In this document: positions 19,410 through 26,477 of the stretch, piece by piece | How the letters are laid out: each line of letters begins with the position of its first letter | How positions within the stretch are numbered: the first letter of the stretch is position 1 | Origin: Haoranjiania flava | GTDB lineage: Bacteria; Bacteroidota; Bacteroidia; Chitinophagales; Chitinophagaceae | NCBI RefSeq assembly: GCF_025631005.1 | Contig: NZ_JAOTPL010000002.1 | Span: 124,001 to 188,000, forward strand | DNA length: 64,000 bases | Reading direction: 5' to 3' | Notes under the pieces: model-generated | The model's database searches: none | What the model was told of the DNA's origin: nothing | What the model saw: only the letters and a program-made list of their open reading frames with translations | Position numbers and translations under genes: made by a program

Positions 19410-20420
19410 GTGGCAAAGCAAAAAAAAGAAATATTTGATTTCGCAATATTAGGCGGATGCATCACCAGTGTTACACTGGGGTATCTTCTGCAGAAGGCAG
19501 GCAAAAAGGTGCTTCTTGTTGAGCAGCAAAGCATTGGCATTGAAACTACCGGAAGGTATTATACCATCCTCAGCGAGCAGCCGGAATTTATTAAAATAAA
19601 CAATTACAAACCGCCGGCGAGCGACCCGGCCAGGACACCTTTTGACTACCTGCAGAAAGGCCTGGAATTTATACTGGCTACCAGTAAGAAATACAATATC
19701 CGGTGCGACCTGCGCCATGTGCCCGACCGGGCGCTACCGTTCGCAGGGCAACAAATACCGGGACCGGTACATTTATTCAACCCGTTCAAATACATTATAG
19801 CCCTTGCTGAAATAGTAGCTAACAACGGGGGTGTGGTGATGGATAAGAGCCGGGTGCTCAAAGTAGAGAAATGCAATGATACCTATACTGTACATACTTC
19901 ACGCGGTAAGGCTTTAGCTAAAAATATTATATACTCACCCAGGTCTTCGAGGATACTTTCATTGGGCCTGAAACTGGTCATTCCCTACCAGACCTATTCT
20001 CTGATGGCCAAGCTGGCAAACATTTACCCTGAAAGTGTATTCAGGAATACCAAACACAACCTGCTTACACACATCATCCAGGCCGACAAAAGTACTACGC
20101 TGGTAGAGGTGCAGGGCGCTGATTATAAAGTGATCAAAGGAAAAGACGATCGCCGGCAGTTTAAAATACTGGAAGATTATTTAATGAATAACTTTGAAGT
20201 GCAGTGCCTCATGGTACGCTGGTCTTCCGTTTATTATAAGTCGCCCGATGGCGGGTTGCTTACCGGCCCGTTGGAAACGCCGGGCAGCTATGTGGTGGCG
20301 GGTTACAATTATTCACATCCTTCCATAGGCACTATGGCTGCCATGTACTTTACGCAACAGCTCTTTGAAAAAGAATCCTTACAGGCTACGGGGCTGGCTG
20401 GCACAAGTATGCAGGAATGA
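19410..20420 (+). CDS. FAD-dependent oxidoreductase-like (DAO fold) protein with altered nucleotide-binding loop
   Basis: 336 residues starting at a GTG preceded by an unusually good ribosome site (ggaggagc). The N terminus FDFAILGGCITSVTLGYLL followed by KKVLLVEQQ aligns with the dinucleotide-binding beta-alpha-beta of DAO-type flavoenzymes, but the second and third glycines of GxGxxG are replaced by Cys and Ser. The C-terminal part (GSYVVAGYNYSHPSIGTMAA) resembles the FAD-contacting end of the family. It lies 41 bases downstream of the broken sensor on the same strand, so the two may be one transcription unit. Substrate is unknown. Whether it still binds FAD is open. Confidence 0.65.
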   Translation: MAKQKKEIFDFAILGGCITSVTLGYLLQKAGKKVLLVEQQSIGIETTGRYYTILSEQPEFIKINNYKPPASDPARTPFDYLQKGLEFILATSKKYNIRCDLRHVPDRALPFAGQQIPGPVHLFNPFKYIIALAEIVANNGGVVMDKSRVLKVEKCNDTYTVHTSRGKALAKNIIYSPRSSRILSLGLKLVIPYQTYSLMAKLANIYPESVFRNTKHNLLTHIIQADKSTTLVEVQGADYKVIKGKDDRRQFKILEDYLMNNFEVQCLMVRWSSVYYKSPDGGLLTGPLETPGSYVVAGYNYSHPSIGTMAAMYFTQQLFEKESLQATGLAGTSMQE

Positions 20421-20543
20421 TACCAGCACCTAAAATATTGCGCCCGCATTCCGAAGTAAATTAATTACCGGCACGGGCAGCAATTTTATATGCGGTAGCT
20501 TGTTTTCAAAACCTGTGATGGCAGCTTGCGCAAAGCTTGGAAG

Positions 20544-21053
20544 CTAATGTATATTGTCCTTAAGCTCATCTACCTGTTCTTCTATCTGGTCTACCTTTTC
20601 TTCAATATGCTCTACTTTACTGCCCAAGTGTGTGATCTCTTTTTCAATGGTAGTGGTAGCCATTTTATTTTTTTTGTTCATAGCCACTTCTGCCATCCGC
20701 ATATAAAGGTCGCGCAGTTCATCAAGCTCCTGCTCTGTAAGGTCTTCGGCGCCTACCAGCCGGTTGCTGGCGCCGCGTGTGGCTGCAATGAGCTCATTAA
20801 GCTTTAGCTGTATGGCTTTTGAATCCTTGTTCTGCGATTTCTGTATCAGGAAAACCATTAAGAAAGTTATAATGGTGGTGCCGGTATTGATCATCAGTTG
20901 CCAATATTCGGAGTAGTTAAAAAAAGGTCCGCTCACAGCCCAGATAATCACGGTTGATGTTGCAATGGCAAACGCTGCGGAACTGCCGGTTACCTGTGTA
21001 ATTTTGTTCGAAAACCGCTCAAATAACGGCGGATTCGTATGCTCACTATTCAT
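20544..21053 (-). CDS. Low-affinity iron permease family membrane protein
   Basis: 169 residues from the ATG at 21053. Two membrane helices (AAFAIATSTVIIWAVSGP and WQLMINTGTTIITFLMVFLI) followed by QKSQNKDSKAIQLKLNELI match the bacterial low-affinity iron permease family (PF04120). The C-terminal 60 residues are a heptad-rich charged helix (KVEHIEEKVDQIEEQVDELK), a likely coiled coil beyond the family core. The name comes from a fungal homologue; iron transport by bacterial members is not well established. It lies downstream of another small membrane-protein gene on the same strand. Confidence 0.75.
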   Translation of the reverse strand: MNSEHTNPPLFERFSNKITQVTGSSAAFAIATSTVIIWAVSGPFFNYSEYWQLMINTGTTIITFLMVFLIQKSQNKDSKAIQLKLNELIAATRGASNRLVGAEDLTEQELDELRDLYMRMAEVAMNKKNKMATTTIEKEITHLGSKVEHIEEKVDQIEEQVDELKDNIH

Positions 21054-21152
21054 GTTAATCTGTTTTGGGTAAGTGAACAAAATCCACGCCATTGTAATCC
21101 CGGTGGCGAACCTGGCGTCTTTACTCTTTGCAACTGGTTGGTTATAAGTTTG

Positions 21153-21548
21153 TTATCTGTTTTCTTCCTTAATTTCCCTGAGTTCTTCGTCTTTGATGCT
21201 GGCCTCTATACGCTCTTTTTTGAGCCCCTGGCGCAGCAAGGCAAAGATGGTCATGTAAATATTAGCCATAAAAACCAGTGAGAAGCCTGAAATAATGTAC
21301 CCCCGCCAGTCGTGGAGAATGAGTTTATAGCCGGTAAGCAGCACGAACAACAGGGTGACCCAGTGGCTGAAGCAATATTCACAGGTAAAGACGTAGAAGA
21401 ATTTTTTCCGGAAAAACGATTTGGAAGTACTGCCCTGGTTTGCACAATAATCCCGTGCCTCGCGGAATATTTCTTCATGCGTCACCGTCCAGGCAATGCA
21501 GGCTATGACCAGGCTGTAAATAAATAATCGGGTAATTTCATTCGTCAT
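21153..21548 (-). CDS. Small membrane protein with a CxxC pair, unknown function
   Basis: 131 residues with about three hydrophobic segments (LFIYSLVIACIAWTV, HWVTLLFVLLTGYKLIL, YIISGFSLVFMANIYMTIFAL) and a charged C-terminal tail. A cysteine pair in FTCEYCFSHWV at the start of the second segment could bind metal or form a disulfide. I do not recognise a family with certainty; the C-x-x-C-F-x-x-W pattern recalls DUF1360-type proteins. It sits between the iron-permease-like gene and an MFS transporter on the same strand, 38 bases after the latter. Confidence 0.6.
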   Translation of the reverse strand: MTNEITRLFIYSLVIACIAWTVTHEEIFREARDYCANQGSTSKSFFRKKFFYVFTCEYCFSHWVTLLFVLLTGYKLILHDWRGYIISGFSLVFMANIYMTIFALLRQGLKKERIEASIKDEELREIKEENR

Positions 21549-21585
21549 TATTTAATTACCACAATAAACGTGCGATAATAAGCCG

Positions 21586-22857
21586 TCAATCCTGCGCAGC
21601 CATAAATTGTTCTCCTTTTTTAAACAGCAGTGACAATACTAATCCCAGCAATAAAATCACCAGGCCTACGCTAAAGGCATATACGCCTGCTTTTTCACCG
21701 AAATGGTCTTTCATGTAAGCCACAATCTGCGGGCCCAGGATGCCGCCTACACCCCAGGCGGTAAGCATGGAGCCATAGACAACCGGCATCAGCCTTGCGC
21801 CGAAAACGTCTTTTACAAAAGAAGGTATCACGCCAAAGCCTCCGCCGTAGCAGAGCAAAACAAAGCATACCAGCACTGAGAATATAAGCGGCTCCTTTAA
21901 AAATATCAGCGCCAGGAACACAATTGCCTGTGCGCCCAGCAAAAGCCTGAATGTCTGTATCCTGCCGATCTTGTCAGAGGCAGCTCCCCACACAAACCTT
22001 CCCAGGCCGTTGCAGATGGAACTCAGCGCAATAAGCGTAGCGCCGGCAGCTGCCAGCCCGGCCACAGTTTCGGGAGACTGAAAATCAGTATTTGCGGGCA
22101 TCCTGAACTTCATCAGGTCTTGCAGTAAGGGCGACTGAAAGGAAATAAAGATCATGCCGGCCACTACGTTAAACATAAAAATAAACCAGATCACCAGGAA
22201 TTGCTTAGAGAAAATAGCTTTTTTTACCGGGAGATTATTTTGCTGAACGCCTGAAGCTGCCTTGGTTGCAATAATCTTTTCTTCCGGTGGGAAACGCATG
22301 AATAAAGCCGATAAAGGTAGTAATATTAAAAGTGTAATGCCGATGTACATAAACACAGCGCTCATATTGCCGCCCGTAAGATCCATAAATACCGGGGCCA
22401 AGATTTTAGACATCAGCACAGCGCCCAGACCAAAGCCCATCACTACCATGCCCGTCACCAGTCCCTGCTTATCGGGAAACCATTTAGAGGCAGTGGTTAC
22501 CGGCGTTACGTATGCCAGCCCCAGGCCGATGCCTCCTACCACGCCGAAGCCAAGGTACAGCAGCAATAAACTGTGCTGCTGCAAGGCAAAGGAAGCAATA
22601 AAGTACCCCAGCGCGTACAGCAATCCGCCGGCAACTGCCAGCTTTTTAGGGCCGTATTTCGGCAGGATCACACCGCCCCAGGCTGCGGATATGCCCAGCA
22701 TAAAAATAGCCAGGCTGAATGCCCATGCTACTTCTGTGTTGCTCCAACGGTAGGCATCGGCTATAGGTTTTTGAAAAAAGCTCCAGGCATACACAGTTCC
22801 CAGTCCCAGCTGGATCACGGTTCCCATTATGGCAATTAGCCACCTATTGTTCCTCAT
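21586..22857 (-). CDS. OFA family MFS transporter (oxalate/formate antiporter type)
   Basis: 423 residues with about 12 membrane helices. The N terminus (MGTVIQLGLGTVYAWSFF, then FSLAIFMLGISAAWGG) and the stretch GIGLGLAYVTPVTTASKWFPDKQGLVTGMVVMGF (positions about 95-130) are characteristic of the OFA subgroup typified by Oxalobacter OxlT. The second half repeats the pattern (NGLGRFVWGAASDKIGR). It probably exchanges small carboxylates across the inner membrane; no oxalate or formate enzyme lies nearby to name the substrate. It is the first gene of a minus-strand run of three. Confidence 0.85.
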   Translation of the reverse strand: MRNNRWLIAIMGTVIQLGLGTVYAWSFFQKPIADAYRWSNTEVAWAFSLAIFMLGISAAWGGVILPKYGPKKLAVAGGLLYALGYFIASFALQQHSLLLLYLGFGVVGGIGLGLAYVTPVTTASKWFPDKQGLVTGMVVMGFGLGAVLMSKILAPVFMDLTGGNMSAVFMYIGITLLILLPLSALFMRFPPEEKIIATKAASGVQQNNLPVKKAIFSKQFLVIWFIFMFNVVAGMIFISFQSPLLQDLMKFRMPANTDFQSPETVAGLAAAGATLIALSSICNGLGRFVWGAASDKIGRIQTFRLLLGAQAIVFLALIFLKEPLIFSVLVCFVLLCYGGGFGVIPSFVKDVFGARLMPVVYGSMLTAWGVGGILGPQIVAYMKDHFGEKAGVYAFSVGLVILLLGLVLSLLFKKGEQFMAAQD

Positions 22858-22971
22858 ATCTTCGATTTTAAGAATGCAAAATTATTTTAAATCTTAAGTA
22901 TTAAAAATGATATAACTCATGTGGGGGATTTGTGGGTGAAAGGTGAAAAGTAAGAAGTAAAGAATATCGCC

Positions 22972-22995
22972 ATGTCAGGTGTTTTCACCTGACAT
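22972..22995. repeat. Perfect inverted repeat, half-site repeated beyond the IS
   Basis: ATGTCAGGTG (22972-22981) and CACCTGACAT (22986-22995) around TTTT. The right arm recurs once at 24689-24698, on the far side of the IS110 element, also after a T-run. Possible terminator of unknown origin or a repeat end. Confidence 0.65.
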
Positions 22996-23027
22996 CGTAA
23001 TCTTCTTTCTTTGCATTAAAACAAATT

Positions 23028-23058
23028 GATTCTTTTTGCCATAGCCGCAAAAAGAATC
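23028..23058. repeat. 12-bp perfect hairpin
   Basis: GATTCTTTTTGC (23028-23039) pairs with GCAAAAAGAATC (23047-23058) around a 7-base loop. No T-tract typical of a terminator follows on the plus strand; AAAAAA does. Probably part of a longer extragenic repeat. Confidence 0.65.
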
Positions 23059-23422
23059 AAAAAAATCTAGCCCGCCTGAAGGTGAGCCGCGCGCATGGGC
23101 TCTGACCCGGAAGCAATTTGCACTCAGGAACAATTGCTTCGCCGCAGTTATTCTAAAGTCTATAACTTCTCTCGGGCGAATCAATCACCTTCCGTGCATT
23201 GCTTCCTCTCACCGACAGGCGGGCGCGTGGTTCGGGCGCATAAGTATTATCGAAGCTTTCAAATTGATTTGGGCTTTTAACCATTTCAAAATGCTGTATT
23301 TCGTCATGGCTTACCGAGAAAAAGTTTGAATGTTTTTGTTTCACGCAAAGTTGCCTTTAGATCTAAAATAGTTCTTTACAGCAATTGGATATCAAGAGTT
23401 AGTAAATAATTTTGTGAAAGGA

Positions 23423-23560
23423 AGCGGGGTGAACTTTGCAGAGACAAAGACATTAAGGTCTATTTTGCGTATTAGTCCCCGCTGACCTTCCACGGTGCCT
23501 TAGGCCCAGTTAGAATAGTAAGTCCTTAAAGACTAATTAAAGGTCTTAGGCTTTGGCACT
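23423..23560 (+). ncRNA. Candidate bridge (guide) RNA of the IS110 element
   Basis: Two large stem-loops lie just before the transposase ATG. Loop 1 is closed by AGCGGGG (23423-23429) with CCCCGCT (23477-23483) and has an inner hairpin agac/gtct; its flanks would be the target guides. Loop 2 is closed by CCTTAGGCC (23498-23506) with GGTCTTAGG (23542-23550, one mismatch, one G-T) and has inner pairs GTTAG/CTAAT. This two-loop layout is that of the IS621 bridge RNA. TTTGCGTATT (23464-23473) in loop 1 is the exact reverse complement of AATACGCAAA at 24612-24621, just outside the right end. RNA ends and promoter are not determined. Confidence 0.6.
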
Positions 23561-23589
23561 TTTTATTAATTGTCCTTAAAACAAAGGTA

Positions 23590-24582
23590 ATGGAAAATTT
23601 TAAAAACATTGTCGGCATTGACCTGTCGAAAAAAACAATTGATTTGTTTTATCATCCACAAAACCAGCATCAATGTTTTAGTAATGACGAAACGGGTTTT
23701 AAAGAAATGGTAAAAAGTTTTCGTGCGCTCAAAATCGACTTCTCACAAGTTTTAATTGTGATGGAGCACACAGGTCTTTACAGCTACTGTTTAGAGTGCT
23801 TTTTACATCAGTATCAAATAAAGTTTGCCAAAGTAAATGCTTTGGAAATAAAACTTTCCATGGGCCTTACGCGCGGCAAGTCCGATAAAATTGATGCTAA
23901 AAGAATTGCTTTATATGGATTTGAGAAACAAAGCAAGTTGCGGATTCAAAAGCTTGCAGACAAGGCCATACAACGCTTAGAGCTATTACAGACCGCAAGG
24001 CAACAATTAGTAAAACAAAAAGCCGCAACGCTCAATGTAATGAAAGAATATGCAAACATAGGTCTTGTTAAAAGTGACGCTATTATGCAGGCTCAAACTA
24101 AAGTTTTAAAAACTTTGGAAACACAAATCACAAAACTTGAAACCGAAATGCAAAAGATTATCCAAGCAGATAAAGCACTTAAAAGTAACATTGATCTTCT
24201 GCAAAGCATTACCGGCGTGGGTAAAGTATTAAGTCTTGCCACTATTATCAAAACGCACAACTTTACTAAGTTTACTAATGGCAGAAAGTTCGCTTGTTAC
24301 TGTGGCGTTGCTCCTTTTGAACATACATCCGGCACCAGTATAAAAGGCAAAACCAGGGTCAGCCATTTGGCAGATAAACGTATGAAGACTTTGTTAGACT
24401 TAGCAGCAAAATCAGCTATCCAATATGACAAAGAGTTAAAAGAATTTTATTTAAAACGAGTAGCCGATGGCAAATCTAAAATGAGTACCATCAACATAGT
24501 GAGAAACAAAATTATACATAGAATGTTCGCTGTAATTAAACGTCAAACAATATATATTGAGAACTATTTGCAAGCTGCTTGA
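23590..24582 (+). CDS. IS110 family transposase (recombinase)
   Basis: 330 residues. The N-terminal RuvC-like DEDD domain has Asp11 (GIDLSKKTIDLF), Glu59 (VMEHTG) and Asp99/Asp102 (KSDKIDAKRIA). A long coiled-coil of about 70 residues follows (around 125-195). The C-terminal Tnp domain has SITGVGKVLSLATII, the ACYCGVAPFEHTSGTS segment with the catalytic-type serine (247 or 250), and a conserved helical end. All key residues are intact. IS110 recombinases excise a circle and insert it at a target chosen by a bridge RNA transcribed from the element; the candidate RNA lies directly upstream. Confidence 0.93.
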   Translation: MENFKNIVGIDLSKKTIDLFYHPQNQHQCFSNDETGFKEMVKSFRALKIDFSQVLIVMEHTGLYSYCLECFLHQYQIKFAKVNALEIKLSMGLTRGKSDKIDAKRIALYGFEKQSKLRIQKLADKAIQRLELLQTARQQLVKQKAATLNVMKEYANIGLVKSDAIMQAQTKVLKTLETQITKLETEMQKIIQADKALKSNIDLLQSITGVGKVLSLATIIKTHNFTKFTNGRKFACYCGVAPFEHTSGTSIKGKTRVSHLADKRMKTLLDLAAKSAIQYDKELKEFYLKRVADGKSKMSTINIVRNKIIHRMFAVIKRQTIYIENYLQAA

Positions 24583-24611
24583 AATTATTTTTGGCAGTTT
24601 GATGATCTTAG

Positions 24612-24650
24612 AATACGCAAAGATTTATACGCCAAGATCGCAGAGAAGGT
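24612..24650. repeat. Extragenic repeat copy adjoining the IS right end
   Basis: AATACGCAAAGATTTATACG followed by ccaagatcgcagagaagg. Its reverse complement has the same order of blocks (ctctgcg, atcttggc, tttgcg) as the units at 57725-58101. Its first ten bases match the guide candidate of the IS110 RNA. Confidence 0.55.
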
Positions 24651-24741
24651 TTATCTTTTTTTCTTTTAATCACCATACCTGTTTTTTCCACCTGACATAG
24701 CAGGATGCTTATCATTGCCGGATAATAATTACATTCGCAGC

Positions 24742-24915
24742 ATGAAAAAATTCAGAAGCGATTCTTTTTATCCTTACATTATCCTGGGCCTTGTGGCAGG
24801 GGGTATTCATTACTTATTAAAATCCATCCTGAGCCTTCATTCCACCTTTGCCTTCTTCGGATCTCTTATAGCCGCACTGATTATTTACTCACTGATCGTG
24901 GAAAGAAAGCAATAA
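24742..24915 (+). CDS. Small two-helix membrane protein
   Basis: 57 residues from the ATG at 24742 (MKKFRSDSFYPYIILGLVAG). Two hydrophobic segments (YIILGLVAGGIHYLL and FAFFGSLIAALIIYSLIV) with a basic N terminus and basic end (ERKQ) look like a genuine inner-membrane protein. No homologue comes to mind. It lies alone between the IS-flanking repeats and queE, which converges on it 16 bases away. Confidence 0.5.
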   Translation: MKKFRSDSFYPYIILGLVAGGIHYLLKSILSLHSTFAFFGSLIAALIIYSLIVERKQ

Positions 24916-24931
24916 TAGCCTGCACGCAGTA

Positions 24932-25555
24932 TCAAGGTATGTTCATGTATTTATGTATCTGCAGGCTGATTTCCCATTTCGGGTTTCGCCTGATGTACGC
25001 TATGATCAGCGGTATCATTTCCTGCGCTTTGCTCCATTCGGGTTGCAGGTACAGCTTGCATTGCCGGTTTATCTGACCGGCATATTGTTCCGCCCAAATG
25101 AAATCAGATTTATTGTACACAATAATTTTTAGTTCATTGGCTTTTTCAATAACCTCAGGCAGGGCTGCTTTGAATTTTTTAGGGGAAAGGCATATCCAGT
25201 CAAAGTCGCCGCTCGGCGGATGTGCGCCGGATGTTTCAATATTTGTCTGAAAACCCCGTGCATGAAGTGCTGCGGTCAGTGCATCGAGGTTGTGCATCAA
25301 AGGTTCGCCACCGGTAATTACTGCAATAATATTTTCGGCATTGCCACCAACTTCACTGAGCGCTTTGTGCGCAATCTGGTCAATGGTAAATAATGGATGA
25401 GCATTAGCATCCCAGCTTTCCTTTACATCGCACCAATGGCATCCCACATCGCAGCCGCCCAGCCGGATAAAGTATGCGGCATGGCCCTGGAAATATCCTT
25501 CGCCCTGGATGGTGTAGAAAGATTCCATTACGGGAAGCAATTCGTCATTATTCAT
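24932..25555 (-). CDS. queE: 7-carboxy-7-deazaguanine synthase
   Basis: Radical SAM enzyme that contracts 6-carboxytetrahydropterin to CDG on the way to queuosine. 207 residues. FYTIQGEGYFQGHAAYFIRL is the family opening, followed by the cluster motif GGCDVGCHWCD (C-x3-C-x2-C) and the SAM-binding TGGEPLMH. The short length and reduced C-terminal half are normal for QueE. It is the last gene of a minus-strand run (birA to queE), 12 bases after folD. The other queuosine genes are not in the window. Confidence 0.94.
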   Translation of the reverse strand: MNNDELLPVMESFYTIQGEGYFQGHAAYFIRLGGCDVGCHWCDVKESWDANAHPLFTIDQIAHKALSEVGGNAENIIAVITGGEPLMHNLDALTAALHARGFQTNIETSGAHPPSGDFDWICLSPKKFKAALPEVIEKANELKIIVYNKSDFIWAEQYAGQINRQCKLYLQPEWSKAQEMIPLIIAYIRRNPKWEISLQIHKYMNIP

Positions 25556-25567
25556 TGTACAATAACA

Positions 25568-26455
25568 TTAGGATGTATAACCGCTATTCAACTTATAAGC
25601 CGCCAGCGTATTTTTCAGCAGGCCTGCAATAGTCATCAGGCCTACGCCGCCGGGTACAGGGGTAATGTAAGAGGTTTTAGGCGCCACAGCTGCAAAGTCC
25701 ACATCGCCTTTGATGCGGAAGCCGCGTTTGCTGCCTGCATCTTCCACGCGCGTGATGCCTACGTCTATCACCACGGCGCCTTCTTTTACCATATGGGCTT
25801 TTACAAATCCCGGCTTGCCTAAGGCTGCAACTAAAATATCTGCTTCGGCACAGATCTTTTCCAGGTCTTTGGTACGGGAGTGGCAGATGGTCACGGTAGC
25901 ATTGCCATAATCTGTATTGCTGCTGAGCAGCACGCTCATGGGCCTGCCCACGATATTGCTTCTGCCCACAACTACCGCACGCTTTCCTGCGGTTGTAATG
26001 TTGTAATGCTGTAGCATCATCACCACGCCGAATGGTGTGGCGGGGATAAAAGTAGGGTAGCCCTGCATCAGGTTGCCCGCGCTTACGGGGTGGAAGCCGT
26101 CTACATCCTTAAGCGGATGAATGCTTTCTATTACCTGCTGTTCGTTGATGTGCTTTGGTAAAGGCAGTTGCACCAGCAGCCCGTCAATCTCCGGGTTGTC
26201 GTTTATTTGCCTTATTTCATTCAGCAATGCTTCCTCGCTTACATCAGCCTCTAATTTTACCAGCGTAGATGTGATGCCCGTTTCGGCACAGGAGCGCTGT
26301 TTGCTTGCCACATAGGTTTCGCTGGCGCCGTTGTTGCCCACCAGTATTACGGCCAGGTGCGGCGCGCGTTTGCCATTCTTCACCAGCTCATCCACTTCCT
26401 GTTTAATGGTTTCCTTCACAGAAGCAGCAACTTTTTTGCCATCCAGTAATTCCAT
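25568..26455 (-). CDS. folD: Methylenetetrahydrofolate dehydrogenase / methenyltetrahydrofolate cyclohydrolase
   Basis: Bifunctional enzyme of one-carbon metabolism, cytoplasmic dimer. 295 residues. The active-site region ETYVASKQRSCAETGI carries the Tyr and Lys of the cyclohydrolase, QLPLPKHI and KDVDGFHPVSAGNL follow, VVGRSNIVGRPM is the NADP-binding loop, and the C terminus has TPVPGGVGLMTIAGLL. All are standard. It lies between a TlpA-like lipoprotein gene and queE on the same strand with 12 to 22-base gaps. Confidence 0.96.
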   Translation of the reverse strand: MELLDGKKVAASVKETIKQEVDELVKNGKRAPHLAVILVGNNGASETYVASKQRSCAETGITSTLVKLEADVSEEALLNEIRQINDNPEIDGLLVQLPLPKHINEQQVIESIHPLKDVDGFHPVSAGNLMQGYPTFIPATPFGVVMMLQHYNITTAGKRAVVVGRSNIVGRPMSVLLSSNTDYGNATVTICHSRTKDLEKICAEADILVAALGKPGFVKAHMVKEGAVVIDVGITRVEDAGSKRGFRIKGDVDFAAVAPKTSYITPVPGGVGLMTIAGLLKNTLAAYKLNSGYTS

Positions 26456-26477
26456 TCTAAAAGTATTATTCTTTGTA

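Larger units (their letters stand above)
22858..23362. other. Repeat-rich non-coding stretch left of the insertion sequence
   Basis: About 500 bases between the MFS gene and the IS110 element. It contains two perfect hairpins (22972-22995, 23028-23058) and a GC-richer block at 23070-23260. The latter resembles long extragenic repeats I recall from this phylum. Short frames exist on both strands but none looks like a gene. The last 25 bases carry cacgcaaagttgcc, a piece of the cgcaaag-type repeat family. Confidence 0.5.
23363..24608 (+). mobile_element. IS110-family insertion sequence
   Basis: A DEDD transposase gene with about 225 bases of structured non-coding DNA on its 5' side and only about 25 on its 3' side, the arrangement of the IS110 group. 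Boundaries are my inference: gatCT occurs at 23360-23364 on the left and 24604-24608 on the right, and a CT core is known for the IS110 member IS621. The resulting length of about 1.25 kb is normal. No terminal inverted repeats or target duplication are seen, as expected for this family. It has landed in repeat-type extragenic DNA. The transposase is full length, so the element may be active. Confidence 0.75.

Noticed and set aside
23095..23344. Short frames on both strands left of the IS
   Set aside because: They sit in repeat-type GC-rich DNA, overlap one another on opposite strands and have no start signal or family resemblance.
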